The notes: generated from the letters alone by a model not told the origin. A DNA stretch of 64,000 nucleotides from Streptococcus suis (GCF_019856455.1 NZ_CP082205.1:1736001-1800000); one strand, 5' to 3'. Positions 27,664 to 38,370 are shown, counted from the stretch's first letter. Made by a program: numbers and translations.

Positions 27664-27801
27664 TAATTGATATCTTTAAAAGGTGTTAACGTCTAGTATT
27701 TTAAAATCACTTTGATAAATCATCCCATTGAACTGAGGCTACTCTACTATATCTGAAATCTAATCCATTCGACAATAAACTAAACACCGCACTATCAAAG
27801 T

Positions 27802-27836
27802 GGAAAAACAGTGAACAAACCTGCCCACTGTTTTCC
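27802..27836 (-). terminator. Terminator of the second M26 protease gene
   Basis: GGAAAAACAGTG (27802-27813) pairs with CACTGTTTTCC (27826-27836), about 50 bp beyond the stop at 27885; on the minus strand a short T run lies within the second arm. Confidence 0.65.
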
Positions 27837-27884
27837 TGAAAAACTAGCTGACTAGTATTTCTTAATGACTACACTATATAGCCA

Positions 27885-30800
27885 TTAGGGATTTGTCACA
27901 TAGATAGACTCCCTGAAGTCCTTGGTTTCGCGCAGATAGCCATTCAAAATAGCTGCTTTTAAGCTGTAGACGCGGGATTGAGTTTTATTATAACGAATTG
28001 TTGACGACAGATAATTACTACTACGTGCATCATGCTCAACAGCCGCTTTCATCAAATCACGTAGTTCACTAGCATTTACTGTACGTGTTCCTTCGTAGAA
28101 GTAACCCTCACCATTTGAAAGACTATTATTTATCAGCTCTACCGATTTCAATTTTTCCAAATTCTGTCTACGTTTTTCAAACATCGCTTTTCGGAATTCC
28201 GCACTATTTTTGTACTCTTTTTCTGAAATAAGCGAAATCAAGTCACTGTCATTCATACGACCGTTTGCATCAGCTTTTCCTAAACTTGCCTTATGCTGAT
28301 TCGATAGATAAGGAACCATACCCTTTTCATAGCCATATTCTGCCAAAAGTTCAAAAGCAATCTTCCGTACTTCATACTCGTTACGACTGGTTCCATCGTT
28401 ATTTAAAGAACCATAAATTGGATCAAATGCCCTAACTTCTAAATAAGCATTCGAATGATTATTGGAACCATAATCACCATAGTTATTATAACCACTCTCA
28501 TACGGACGTCTGGACACCATTCCATCTTTAATCAATTGTTCCAGACTAGTAGGCACTTTAGCCACTGGGGCAACTGTGGAAGTATTTCCATCTCCAGTTG
28601 TCATCTGAGCAAACCAATTTTGTTTTGCAGAGTTATCTGATAGCCCAATAACAGCTTCAGCTTCCAAAAGATCCAAGGTATAGATAACATCTAAGTAGCC
28701 CTTCATATAGTCTTGCAAGTCTTGTGTGGATTTGAAACGTTCAGGAGTCTTATTGGTCAAACGTCTTCCGTAATTCCTTTCATCGTACTTACTGAAATCA
28801 TAGATATTATTGATACCAAATCGATCTTGATTGTCCCAAGTGATGGATTCAAACAATCCACGCGCATAGACTTCGAAATCCAGACCTGTTCGCTTGCCAT
28901 AGCCCAAAAGTAAGGTATTATCATCTCCGATATGGGTCATTTCATGGGTGTAAACCCGTGCGCCATCATCCATTATGGCATCATGACGGAAGAAGTAAAT
29001 ACCATCCATCCGTGTATCAGCATGAGCGCCTTTTGATTCATTTGGATAGACATAACCAAGTGGCAGGTAGAAGTGCTTCATGCCAGAATAATTCATACTG
29101 GTTAACTTATCTAGTGCCTTCCAATCATTATTTATATCTTTCGTATCCCATGTAATGGTTCTACGGAACATTTTTTCTTTATGTTCTTCTGGAAGAATAT
29201 TGTAAAGATAGTCTGCATGGCCTGCCCACATCTTGGCGATTTCTTGGAAACGTTCTTCACTAACATTGCTGTTATTATCGTACATTCCAATCAAGGTATT
29301 GGCCATATCGGTCAAGATAAAGATGTCCTTACTTGGCATGGCTAGAAGTATCAAGGCCATTTCTTTGAACTTCCAGTTCTCTCCTGCCAGTTTTTCGTAA
29401 AATCCATTGTGGTGGACATCCTTGGTCGGATTGGTTTGTTTTTCTAGCACTTCCTTAATGGTAGATGGAGTTTCGATGATGGTAGCCTTGGTAGAAGACT
29501 TAAACCAGTCATTATTGGTCATCTTCGGTGCAAAGGCCTTCCGATATCCTTCAAGGTAGTCAAACAAATCGCCACCGATTGACTCCTTGGCAATCACTTG
29601 ACTTGCAAGCGCATAGTTGTTCTTCGGTTTCAACATCTCTGCTCCCATGCTACCGATACGGATGAGTTGGTCCAGAGAATTGACATTCTGACCAAAGAAA
29701 TCTGCCTTCTTCATCATCAAGTTCTTAGCCTTGAAGTCGCCAAACTGAATATTGTACCAACGATTCATGTAGGCTAATCCGAGTAGAAGCTGTGCCTTGT
29801 TTTTACTGATATGGGATTTTAGAAAATGATTGGCAGTCGAACTATCCAATCCCACTAAATTGTAGTTTGAAATCAATTCGGACAAATGTGCCTGCAGGTT
29901 CGATTTGACATTCTCAAACGATTCCTTGAGGAAGAGCCATTCTTTATCCCTCGAATATGGATTACCATTGAGACCAAGTGCATCTTGTACAGCCGAAGAA
30001 TCAAAGGTAATACCTTCAAATTCCGAAATCAAGCTACCTAGGAGTTTCTTGTATTCAAAGTCATTTGCCATGACGTCTGGAGTATAGCTGATATTCTTGT
30101 CTAATATCAGGTATTCCGTAACAGCGCCTCTACTCATGTCTTTTTTCTTCACCAAGTATTGGTATTTGACTGTTCCGTCATCGAAGTGTAAAAGCAATCC
30201 GTTTATCTTATCACGATTTGGTAGATCTTGATTATTTTTTCCAGTGCTGGTGCCTAGAATATCTAGGAATGGTACTTTATCCACTAATGGAACGACATCT
30301 AGTAATTTCTTAGTCACCAATTCGTCATCTTTTTCCAATCGATTTCCGTACTGGATAATCACATCTCTTGTGAAGAACGGAAGAAGTTTTTCCATGTTTT
30401 CGTAGGCTTGCTTGCGCTCTGCCAAAGCAAATTGAGCCGTAGCATAATCAATGTCAAAGGCATTCTTCTGGCGTAATTTCCACGCTGCTTCTTTTTCAGA
30501 CGGAAGGATAGACCATGCCTTGAGTTCTTCTTCAGCTCCATCTGCATCTATTTCTGTGATAGATGCAGATGGATTATTTTCACCAACTGCTTTCCCCGTC
30601 ACAATCCGTATATCGCTAAATGGTTGCAAGTTTTCTTCCACTCTACCATATACTTTATGGCCATTGACCACATGGACTGCAGCAATGTTATCACGAAGCT
30701 GGATACTGTTATCCTGGCTATTCCCTTTTAATATCGCTCCAACTAAGCCACCAACTTCCGTATCCTTGGTTTTCGTGGTAGCGATACTTCCTGTCGCAAA

Positions 30801-33800
30801 GCTCGAAAGGATTTGTGTATTGGCATTTTCCATTTGACCAACCAAGCCACCAGCTTTCACATTCGAAGAGACAGCTGAAATGGTCGCATCTACATAGCCC
30901 TTTTCAATCTTACCGCCACCGAGCCAGCCAGCGATACCGCCAATCATATTATTATCTACATTCTTAAGACCGGCAATTTCACCATTGAAACTAATGTTTG
31001 TCATGTTCGTCTGGTAGGCTTCTCCGATTAGACCACCTATTTTATTCTCTGCAAATACGTGACCTTGGGCATGAACATTGGTAATTGTTGCATTATCTGA
31101 CTGTTTGGCTAAAGCACCGACTTTCGTTTCCTTCGGCAGTTGAATATCTACTGCTTTCAGGTTCAAATCAGATACATTCCCTCGTAAATCATTAAATAAC
31201 GGAACTTTCAGGTCGTGAATGGTGAAACCGTTTCCTTTGAGAGTGCCACCAAATTGCCCTGAAAGATACGAGGTTGCAGAGGCTGACAAATCAACCTCAG
31301 AAGCCGTCAAATCCTGTTTCAATTCAAAAGTACCATATGGTTGATTTCTCATCGCTTCGAGTAGTTTGCTAAAGGTACTGTAATTCTCCCTCGATTCTCT
31401 CGGTAAATAAACCGTCACTATATCATGATAGCTGCTTGTTTTTAGAGTTTTTTCCTCTGGATTGGTAAATCTAGCCTGCAATTTGAAGTGGGTCACATTA
31501 TCAAGGCTCGTTTTTTCGATTTTCGCAACTGGTAACAGAACATCCTTATGCTCATCTGACTTCAGTTTGATGAAATAATTTTGAACATCATTCGGATCTA
31601 CTTTAATCGCAACTTTTCTAACCAATCTACCGTCTTCGTTCTTCCACACCTCCACCTCATCAATATTCTTGATTTCAAAGTGGCGTTCTTCAAAGTCTAC
31701 ATGGACTTCATCATGGATACGCTCAGTACGTTCAACATTTTTGCTATCTGTATACACCAAATCCGTCCGAACGAAATAGTCAACGTTTGGCAAGAGGTTT
31801 CTAAAGCGAACTTCAAATTTTCCTTGATTTAATGACTCTTTATTCAGTTCCGTTGACTCAATCTCTTTATCGTTTACATAAAGTTTTGCTACAGCTTTTT
31901 TAAATGATTTTTTTGTATCTTTTAATTCGTATGTCACTTTAGAAGAACGAACATGCTTCATCAGATGGTAGTGTGGCTCATTCTTCACCACCCTCAACAA
32001 AGGCTTATTCACATCCTCAACCGTTTCTTCAGTTGTTTCCTCTGGTTTTTTCGGAGAAACTGGTTCCGTTTCGGATATATTAGGTTGCTCTGGCTCTGGA
32101 ACAATCGTGGTTCCCGAATCCGTTGAACTTGGTTTTTCAGCCGGTTCAGTAGGTGCTTCACAGGTCCCACCATCAGTATTATCAGGAACGATTGGGCAAG
32201 AGCCTTCATTTTCTACTGGTGGTGTAACTGGTTGTTCTGGTTCCTTGGCACCAATTTCAACCTCTCTTGCACGACCTGCTATCTCAGAAACGAGAACTTC
32301 TTGAAGAGCAGTGAGCTGACCTGTGTCAGGATTTACAGTATAGCTTGTTCGATAAAGTCTGATTGTTGGACTACCAGCATAAATAACAGTTTCTGTGTCT
32401 TTTGCTAGGTTGGCATTTTGTCTTCTAATCTCTGGAAGTTCAATCCGCTCTGTTCGTTCTACAGGCTGAGTTCCAACCTGAATAATCTGTTCCTGACCAG
32501 AATCTGTCACACGGCCAGTATCACGAACACCTTGGGTTGATCCAGTTCTTGGATCAACACGATAGGTTGTTGTATAAATTGTGATTTCTGGACGACCTTG
32601 CTGGCTAATATATTGCTGACCATAGGCACGAGTGATATCCGCCTCGTAACGAGTTGGTAGGACACGAGAAGTAGTTTCTGTCGTTGGACGTGTTCCAACC
32701 TGAACAATTTCCTGTCTAGCAGAGCGAGTGACTTGGCTAGTCTCTGCCTGCTCCGTCACCGTTCCTGTCTCGGTATTGAGGACATAGTTTTTAGTATAGG
32801 TTGTTTCCTGCTTGATGCCAGATTGCTTAGTAAACTGCTCGTTCAAACTTCTGTTTGGATCCGCTTCGTAGACACGAGTGAAATCTGTCTCTACACGGCG
32901 GACAGCTGGTTTGGTTCCGACTTTAATAATGCGATTTTGAACAGCTTTAACAACTTCACTTACCCGAGAAGGTTCACCGACTTCTTGGTCACGGACATAG
33001 CGACGAGTGGTGGTTATGCGTTCCACACCATTGCTACCGACTTGTAGCTCTTCTCGTTGCGGATATGGTAATGTAGAATCTGCTCGATATTCTGTCTTAA
33101 ACGCAATGTCTCGACTATCAACAGTCTCCACAGTTCGATCCACAGCTTTCGTACCAACTTGTACAACCTGTGTCACTGCAGCAATCTCTTGAATCTGAGG
33201 CTGACTTGCACTGGTCTCGCCAGTTCTTGGATTCAAGGTATAATGTACTGTCGTAATTTCTTCCCCAGCTCTTCCAGGTCGGACAATCACACGCTCACCA
33301 ACATAGAGGGTTGAATTAGGGATTGTTTCTTCTGTAAATGGCAATGCTTTCTTAGTAATAGTCGGCTTAGTACCTACACTGATCCTTCGAACTTGACCTG
33401 GATGACTAACCGTTCCTGGCAGTTGAATCGGCATCACCTGACCACTATTGGTATCCAAATTATAGACAGTTCGGTAGATTGTTTCCTTGGCATGGCCTTC
33501 TTGAAGAACCGTTTGAACATTCCGTTCCTTGTCTGGTGCCGGTACATACTCCGTCACAGGTTCTTCTTGTTCAATCCGAATCTGTGGTTTCGTACCCACT
33601 TCAATAATCTCATCTTGAACAGGGCTAACTGACACAGTCCGACTAGAAAGAAGTTGTCCCTCTACACCTTTGATAGTCTGGTAGGCTGAAATGACCTTTT
33701 CTTGACCACTTTGACCTGGCTGCTTGGTTCTGGTCTGACCGTATTCTAGTTGGTCATTACTCTCATATCGTCTTGCAAAATCAATGGTGCGAAGGCTTTC

Positions 33801-35723
33801 TTTTTCTACCTGCCCTTCAATAGGCTTGGTACCGACACGTACCACTTGTTCTTTAGCTGGTTTGACAATTTCTTCATTGACAAGCTGACCATTTTCCTTA
33901 TGGAGACGTTTTAATCCCTGTTCACCAGTAACTTCAATCTGACGGTAGTCGGTGTATTGTTCTGGGTCTGAAATCACACGCTCGGTAAAATCAATGACAA
34001 TCTCTTCTGTAGTCGTTTCTGGACGGTTGACACCCTTATATGTTATCTCAGCCTCTGCTTGCTCCAGTACTTCCGTCTTCAGTAAGGTTTCAACACCCTC
34101 AATGACTGCATAGGTATGTAGACGCTTCCCATTTTTACCAGCTACTACCTCAACCTTTCCAGGAGGCCAATCAGCTCGAAGAACTTCTTTTCTTTCGAAT
34201 GCGATTTCCTCTTCTTGAGTCCGAATAATCGCCCTTGGAAGTTCTAACTTCTCCGGTGCCACATATTTCTCATCTCGTCTGGTGCCGATGTAGGTTCGTT
34301 TTGGAATAGAAGGAGTTTCTTCACGACTAATCTCATTACGGGCTACAATTTGACCAGCAACCAAAACTTCTTGATAGGAAATACGGAGGCTGCCTGCTTG
34401 ACCCTCTTCAACGCGACTCTGACCAATCGCCAACTCATCTGTTTCTATCTGTTCTTCGGGGATTTCTAAAGCAATCTCTTCCACCTTGTCCTGAACTTGA
34501 AAATCAATGGTCGGTAAGTGATGGATCGGCGCTTCTGTTGGAATAGTCGTAATCAGCTTTTCTTCAACGGCTGCCTCTGTTGGCTGGACAGGTTCTTCAG
34601 GAGAATCGGTTTCTGTGACCTCACCTTCCACAACCTGACCTGTACCGATGTAGACTTTTCTTGGTGTAGAAGGGATTTCCTCGCGACTAATCTCCTTACG
34701 AGCTATAACTTGACCATCAACCAGAACTTCCTGATAGGAAATACGGAGGCTACCTGCTTGACCCTCTTCCACTCGGCTTTGACCAAGTGGTAACTGATTG
34801 GTCTCTATCTGCTCTTCGGGGATTTCTAAAGCAATCTCTTCCACCTTGTCCTGAACTTGAAAATCACTGGTCGGCAAGAGATGGCTCGGTGCTTCTGTTG
34901 GAATAGTCGTAATCAGCTTTTCTTCAACGGCTGCCTCTGTTGGCTGGGCTGCTTGGTCCTGACTTTCCTCAGCTTTACCAGTTTGTTCAGTTTTATCAGC
35001 TTGCTCAACTATCGGTTGGCTTGCTTGGTCTGGTTTGCCACTTACTTCCCCAGTTGAGATTTGCTTGTCTATTTCTGCAGTTTCTGGACTGGTCTTTGAC
35101 TCCTCCAGCTGATTAGAAGTGGACAAACTTGTTTTCTCATCCCTAGCCTGACTCTTCACCTCTGACTTTTCTTCAATGAAATACCCCACAAAGTCATAGC
35201 TATCCAATCGCAACTTCCCATCCGGCAAGGAATCCCCTGGACGAATGGTGAGGGTCTGATTGTAAGCAGCCAGTGCTGAACTTTGAACTGCTCCTACTTC
35301 CAAAACAGGTAGAGCCAGACCACTAGTTGTCACATAAAGCATGGTCAAGACACGCGCCTTCTTAGACTTGGTCGCAGAAACAGCTAAAACCAAGAAACCT
35401 AGTCCTAGGACAGCCAAACCTGAACCAGCTAGCTCACCCGTTGCAGGAAGAACTTTCTTAGAGGGACGATAAACTACAAAATAGGTCGCTTCTTCCTTCA
35501 ATTCAGCTGGTAGGCTAGACTGAATCAACTGTCGCTCCTCTGCCGATAATTCCGCCTCTAAAACATATTCGAAACGAATCTGGCTAGGACTTACTGTCGA
35601 AGCTGAAACTTCTTGAGATTGGATACCAAATAGTAGGCTAGTACCCACACACAGGGAAACAAGACCGATGGTCAGCTTTCTGAAAGAAAACGCTTTCCTC
35701 TGTTCGTAAAAAAATTTGTGCAT
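27885..35723 (-). CDS. Zinc metalloprotease, M26 IgA1-protease/Zmp family (second of tandem pair)
   Basis: 2612 residues from ATG 35723, which has AAAGGAG 6 bp upstream (an in-frame ATG 15 bp earlier overlaps that site). Same plan as its neighbour: FSFRKLTIGLVSLCVG signal, early LPATG, two hydrophobic segments, then an acidic Glu/Thr/Gln-rich linker, about a dozen G5-like units, a short Pro/Thr/Glu-rich spacer, the M26 N-terminal domain with GLUG-like repeats (GGLVGQM, GGLVGAI), and the zinc site HEMTH (His2260-His2264) with the third ligand Glu 20 residues later (FEVYARG), exactly the M26 spacing. It lies upstream of the first protease, separated by 457 bp with terminator and possible promoter, so each is probably transcribed alone. 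Confidence 0.93.
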   Translation of the reverse strand: MHKFFYEQRKAFSFRKLTIGLVSLCVGTSLLFGIQSQEVSASTVSPSQIRFEYVLEAELSAEERQLIQSSLPAELKEEATYFVVYRPSKKVLPATGELAGSGLAVLGLGFLVLAVSATKSKKARVLTMLYVTTSGLALPVLEVGAVQSSALAAYNQTLTIRPGDSLPDGKLRLDSYDFVGYFIEEKSEVKSQARDEKTSLSTSNQLEESKTSPETAEIDKQISTGEVSGKPDQASQPIVEQADKTEQTGKAEESQDQAAQPTEAAVEEKLITTIPTEAPSHLLPTSDFQVQDKVEEIALEIPEEQIETNQLPLGQSRVEEGQAGSLRISYQEVLVDGQVIARKEISREEIPSTPRKVYIGTGQVVEGEVTETDSPEEPVQPTEAAVEEKLITTIPTEAPIHHLPTIDFQVQDKVEEIALEIPEEQIETDELAIGQSRVEEGQAGSLRISYQEVLVAGQIVARNEISREETPSIPKRTYIGTRRDEKYVAPEKLELPRAIIRTQEEEIAFERKEVLRADWPPGKVEVVAGKNGKRLHTYAVIEGVETLLKTEVLEQAEAEITYKGVNRPETTTEEIVIDFTERVISDPEQYTDYRQIEVTGEQGLKRLHKENGQLVNEEIVKPAKEQVVRVGTKPIEGQVEKESLRTIDFARRYESNDQLEYGQTRTKQPGQSGQEKVISAYQTIKGVEGQLLSSRTVSVSPVQDEIIEVGTKPQIRIEQEEPVTEYVPAPDKERNVQTVLQEGHAKETIYRTVYNLDTNSGQVMPIQLPGTVSHPGQVRRISVGTKPTITKKALPFTEETIPNSTLYVGERVIVRPGRAGEEITTVHYTLNPRTGETSASQPQIQEIAAVTQVVQVGTKAVDRTVETVDSRDIAFKTEYRADSTLPYPQREELQVGSNGVERITTTRRYVRDQEVGEPSRVSEVVKAVQNRIIKVGTKPAVRRVETDFTRVYEADPNRSLNEQFTKQSGIKQETTYTKNYVLNTETGTVTEQAETSQVTRSARQEIVQVGTRPTTETTSRVLPTRYEADITRAYGQQYISQQGRPEITIYTTTYRVDPRTGSTQGVRDTGRVTDSGQEQIIQVGTQPVERTERIELPEIRRQNANLAKDTETVIYAGSPTIRLYRTSYTVNPDTGQLTALQEVLVSEIAGRAREVEIGAKEPEQPVTPPVENEGSCPIVPDNTDGGTCEAPTEPAEKPSSTDSGTTIVPEPEQPNISETEPVSPKKPEETTEETVEDVNKPLLRVVKNEPHYHLMKHVRSSKVTYELKDTKKSFKKAVAKLYVNDKEIESTELNKESLNQGKFEVRFRNLLPNVDYFVRTDLVYTDSKNVERTERIHDEVHVDFEERHFEIKNIDEVEVWKNEDGRLVRKVAIKVDPNDVQNYFIKLKSDEHKDVLLPVAKIEKTSLDNVTHFKLQARFTNPEEKTLKTSSYHDIVTVYLPRESRENYSTFSKLLEAMRNQPYGTFELKQDLTASEVDLSASATSYLSGQFGGTLKGNGFTIHDLKVPLFNDLRGNVSDLNLKAVDIQLPKETKVGALAKQSDNATITNVHAQGHVFAENKIGGLIGEAYQTNMTNISFNGEIAGLKNVDNNMIGGIAGWLGGGKIEKGYVDATISAVSSNVKAGGLVGQMENANTQILSSFATGSIATTKTKDTEVGGLVGAILKGNSQDNSIQLRDNIAAVHVVNGHKVYGRVEENLQPFSDIRIVTGKAVGENNPSASITEIDADGAEEELKAWSILPSEKEAAWKLRQKNAFDIDYATAQFALAERKQAYENMEKLLPFFTRDVIIQYGNRLEKDDELVTKKLLDVVPLVDKVPFLDILGTSTGKNNQDLPNRDKINGLLLHFDDGTVKYQYLVKKKDMSRGAVTEYLILDKNISYTPDVMANDFEYKKLLGSLISEFEGITFDSSAVQDALGLNGNPYSRDKEWLFLKESFENVKSNLQAHLSELISNYNLVGLDSSTANHFLKSHISKNKAQLLLGLAYMNRWYNIQFGDFKAKNLMMKKADFFGQNVNSLDQLIRIGSMGAEMLKPKNNYALASQVIAKESIGGDLFDYLEGYRKAFAPKMTNNDWFKSSTKATIIETPSTIKEVLEKQTNPTKDVHHNGFYEKLAGENWKFKEMALILLAMPSKDIFILTDMANTLIGMYDNNSNVSEERFQEIAKMWAGHADYLYNILPEEHKEKMFRRTITWDTKDINNDWKALDKLTSMNYSGMKHFYLPLGYVYPNESKGAHADTRMDGIYFFRHDAIMDDGARVYTHEMTHIGDDNTLLLGYGKRTGLDFEVYARGLFESITWDNQDRFGINNIYDFSKYDERNYGRRLTNKTPERFKSTQDLQDYMKGYLDVIYTLDLLEAEAVIGLSDNSAKQNWFAQMTTGDGNTSTVAPVAKVPTSLEQLIKDGMVSRRPYESGYNNYGDYGSNNHSNAYLEVRAFDPIYGSLNNDGTSRNEYEVRKIAFELLAEYGYEKGMVPYLSNQHKASLGKADANGRMNDSDLISLISEKEYKNSAEFRKAMFEKRRQNLEKLKSVELINNSLSNGEGYFYEGTRTVNASELRDLMKAAVEHDARSSNYLSSTIRYNKTQSRVYSLKAAILNGYLRETKDFRESIYVTNP
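34501..35100 (-). repeat. 360-bp period duplication in the second M26 protease
   Basis: Blocks starting at 34501 and 34861 are near-identical (GCTTCTGTTGGAATAGTCGT and following bases at the same offset), coding a repeated 120-residue unit that ends in a G5 domain (EEIALEIPEEQIET). Divergence is slightly higher than in the 252-bp repeat of the neighbour. The right boundary is approximate. Confidence 0.75.
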
Positions 35724-35770
35724 ATGATCTCCTTTCATTTCTCTTGCATCAAATGCTACCTTCTCCTGTT

Positions 35771-35779
35771 ATTATATCA
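35771..35779 (-). promoter_or_regulatory. Promoter of the second M26 protease gene (extended -10)
   Basis: TGATATAAT on the minus strand (TATAAT at 35771-35776), 48 bp before ATG 35723; perfect -10 with TG, no clear -35. Confidence 0.6.
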
Positions 35780-35830
35780 AAAAACGAACAATTCTTCCAT
35801 CATTTATCGGTGATATTCATACAAATAAAA

Positions 35831-35859
35831 AAAGCAAAATACAAATATGTATTTGCTTT
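35831..35859 (-). terminator. Terminator of the yozE operon
   Basis: AAAGCAAAATACA (35831-35843) pairs with TGTATTTGCTTT (35848-35859), one bulge; the minus strand continues with seven T. It lies 14 bp after the yozE stop. Confidence 0.85.
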
Positions 35860-35873
35860 ATCTTCTTTTGTCA

Positions 35874-36089
35874 TCAATGTCCCAAATAATCTTCCCAAAT
35901 CGCATCAAAATCAGACATGGAAAAGGCAAAGCTGGCCGATTCCTCCAAAAAACGACTGACTTCATCAAAATTATCTGATTGCTTAGGAAAATCAGACTCA
36001 TCAAAGGCATAATCTGCCAAGATAGCTACTGGTTCATTACTTTTCGGGTTGCGTTGGGTCATCAACCAAGAATAAAAACTTCTTCTCAC
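35874..36089 (-). CDS. yozE: YozE/UPF0346 family small protein
   Basis: 71 residues from a GTG start ([17 protein letters not shown]). The whole length matches the YozE SAM-like family, with the conserved SFYSWL start, an acidic [19 protein letters not shown] centre and the YL end. Function is unknown; the fold is a small helical bundle. It follows the DUF1801 gene by 5 bp and is last in a minus-strand operon. Confidence 0.88.
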   Translation of the reverse strand: MRRSFYSWLMTQRNPKSNEPVAILADYAFDESDFPKQSDNFDEVSRFLEESASFAFSMSDFDAIWEDYLGH

Positions 36090-36094
36090 TACAT

Positions 36095-36550
36095 CTACTT
36101 TCTATGATTTTTTTCGTAGAGCTCTATATAGCGCTCCATAGACATCTTACTAACCAATTCCCCAATCAATTCATAAGGAATATTCTTGGGATTTTTCATA
36201 CGAACACAGGACTTGCCCATATCCAGTTTGCTAGGCACCTGTGCTTGATAAGCAGCAACGAACCAATCATTTAATTCTTGGTCCATATAAATTCCCATGT
36301 GGTAGAGGGCGATGTGTGCCTTTTGTGATGCCAAGGCAAGGAAAGGCAGGGGCTCTCCCGGTGTGCAATGATAACCATCAGGGTAGGCAGCAAGCGGCAC
36401 ATAATAGTTAATCATACCTCCCAAGATTCCTACTTCAAAACCAGCTGGTAACTGTTCCACAATCACTTGATGGAGCCGTTCAACCGCTTCCTTCCGATTT
36501 TCAGGCAAGGCAGCCATATATTCTTCAATCGTTTCCACTTCAATCAGCAT
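36095..36550 (-). CDS. DUF1801 domain protein
   Basis: 151 residues. [22 protein letters not shown] at the start, GGMINYYVP, the basic centre and [19 protein letters not shown] near the end fit the DUF1801/YdhG-like fold. Biochemical role is not known with certainty. It lies 9 bp after the ketopantoate-reductase-like gene and 5 bp before yozE, so the three are probably cotranscribed. Confidence 0.75.
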   Translation of the reverse strand: MLIEVETIEEYMAALPENRKEAVERLHQVIVEQLPAGFEVGILGGMINYYVPLAAYPDGYHCTPGEPLPFLALASQKAHIALYHMGIYMDQELNDWFVAAYQAQVPSKLDMGKSCVRMKNPKNIPYELIGELVSKMSMERYIELYEKNHRK

Positions 36551-36559
36551 GACTTTCTC

Positions 36560-37480
36560 CTATCTCAACCCCAGCATACTTTCCTTGGCATGAATCATAT
36601 CTGTTATCATCTGACAGTATGGTGTTGGAATACCTGCACGTTTGCCTTTGAATACAACTGCTCCATTCAGATAATCAATTTCTGTCTTTCGACCATGTTG
36701 GACCAAATCCTGGTGCATAGATGGATAGTGATTGGAAGCCTTCTTCGAGGCATCAATAACATATTTCCAAATAGCTTCTTCGTCAATTCCATCTGCCTCA
36801 GACTTGGCAACGGCGATAAATTCCTTGAAAATCCCCTGTACTAGATTCAGTCCAGCCTCCGTACCAAATAATTCACCAATTGTACAGTCTAAAATGGTAC
36901 AAGTTGGATTCATCACACCATTGACACAGGCTTTCTGCCAAATGGCACTGACAACATGATTGTCATAGGTCACATTTAGTCCAGCTTCATTCAGCATTTC
37001 AATAATATCCGCAACTGATTGCTCATCACCAAGAATATGCTGAACGGAGATAGAACCCGGACCTTCTAAGTGAGCATGTCCAGGACCCTTTAGTCCCGCC
37101 AACCACATGGTCACCCCAACCATAATACTTTCATCTGGCACGTACCGACGCATGGTCGTCGCATGCCCCAAACCATTCAAGAGACTCAAAACCTTGGTAG
37201 TTGGACCGATAATCGGTTTAATATCCCGCAACATCTTTGGCAACTGATCAGCCTTTGTCAATAGAATGATAAAATCTGCTTCTCTCATTGCTTCGGCCGG
37301 TTTCATGATGGGTAAATGTACAGTTTCCTCTACATCTCCAGTCACTTTCAAGCCGTTTTCTCGAATTACCTCGATATGCTCTTCCCAATTATCCAGCAAA
37401 ATCACTTCATGATTTGTCTTAGACAATTGATAACCAAAACGACACCCCATTGCCCCACTACCAGCAATATATACTAGCAT
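36560..37480 (-). CDS. panE: Ketopantoate reductase family protein
   Basis: 306 residues. N-terminal NADPH motif GSGAMG (residues 7-12), ILLTKADQLPKML and LLNGLGH of the ApbA/PanE N-terminal domain, and the C-terminal helical domain with WQKACVNGVMNPTCTILDC and HYPSMHQDL. The family reduces 2-dehydropantoate to pantoate for coenzyme A; no panB/panC is nearby, so a related 2-ketoacid reductase role is possible. It follows cvfB by 9 bp. Confidence 0.85.
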   Translation of the reverse strand: MLVYIAGSGAMGCRFGYQLSKTNHEVILLDNWEEHIEVIRENGLKVTGDVEETVHLPIMKPAEAMREADFIILLTKADQLPKMLRDIKPIIGPTTKVLSLLNGLGHATTMRRYVPDESIMVGVTMWLAGLKGPGHAHLEGPGSISVQHILGDEQSVADIIEMLNEAGLNVTYDNHVVSAIWQKACVNGVMNPTCTILDCTIGELFGTEAGLNLVQGIFKEFIAVAKSEADGIDEEAIWKYVIDASKKASNHYPSMHQDLVQHGRKTEIDYLNGAVVFKGKRAGIPTPYCQMITDMIHAKESMLGLR

Positions 37481-37489
37481 AAACGCCCC

Positions 37490-38344
37490 CTAAACCAACT
37501 CTGTTCCAAAAGAATCCTGTTTAATTTTTCCAGCCTTCATCAAACCACCAAGAGCTTTTTTGAATTGCCCTTTGGAAATACCAAAGGTGGCCTTGATGTC
37601 TTCCGGAGCAGACTTATCGTTCAAGGTCATGAAACCTCCATTGCTTTCCAGATAAGTCAATATCATCTGGGCATCATTTTCCAGCATCTCAAATGAACGT
37701 GGCTTGAGAGACAAGTTCAAGGTCCGATCAACTGCACGGTAGCCGATGACACGCGCCTCCAAAACCTGACCCAAACGTGGTTCCGCGAAGCGTTCGCTCG
37801 GATGGATAAAACCAAGCATGTTGTTGTCTGGCAAATAAACAAAAGTACCATTCATTTTCAAACGATAGACAATCGCTCGCAGATTTTGGTTTTGCATATT
37901 GTCATAAGCAGGTCCAGCCATTTTCTGAAAATCTTCCTGAAAAGCTGGCAGAGCCCAAATGCGATCCTTCTTATCGACGTCTAATTTGACGTACAACTGA
38001 TCCCCTTTCTTCGGCCAGAGTTCCTTGATTTCAGGCAAAATGTCCAAGGAAACAACCACTTGCTTGTCTGGCAGACCTGTATCCACAAAGACACCCAAAT
38101 CCTTACGTACCTCTGTGACAGTTCCCCAACCAAAGCCGGTACGACTCGCTCCAACTTCCTTAGTTGTCAAACGGAGTTTTTGTTTCATATCCGTATAGGC
38201 AAATCCCTTAACAGATTGACCTAGACTATGTTCTCCTTCATCCTTAGAAAGAGCAAAGGTTCTACCCTCTTTTTGGACAAAGTAAAACTGATCGTTTTCG
38301 TCAGTCACTAAACCAACGATATACCGTGCTAATAAATCATTCAT
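37490..38344 (-). CDS. cvfB: CvfB-type S1 RNA-binding protein
   Basis: 284 residues from ATG 38344 (MNDLLARYIVGLV), with AGAAAGAAG upstream; a longer in-frame start would begin inside a terminator hairpin. S1-like OB folds are visible (SRTGFGWGTVTEVRKDLGVFVDTGLPDKQVVV; then GFIHPSERFAEPRLGQVLEARVIGYRAVDRTLNLSLK), and the C-terminus is a winged helix (FGISKGQFKKALGGLMKAGKI). In S. aureus CvfB affects virulence regulators, probably through RNA; the pneumococcal form binds RNA. It lies between frr and the panE-like gene. Confidence 0.9.
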   Translation of the reverse strand: MNDLLARYIVGLVTDENDQFYFVQKEGRTFALSKDEGEHSLGQSVKGFAYTDMKQKLRLTTKEVGASRTGFGWGTVTEVRKDLGVFVDTGLPDKQVVVSLDILPEIKELWPKKGDQLYVKLDVDKKDRIWALPAFQEDFQKMAGPAYDNMQNQNLRAIVYRLKMNGTFVYLPDNNMLGFIHPSERFAEPRLGQVLEARVIGYRAVDRTLNLSLKPRSFEMLENDAQMILTYLESNGGFMTLNDKSAPEDIKATFGISKGQFKKALGGLMKAGKIKQDSFGTELV

Positions 38345-38370
38345 GATTTTCTTCTTTCTGATTAAAAAGT

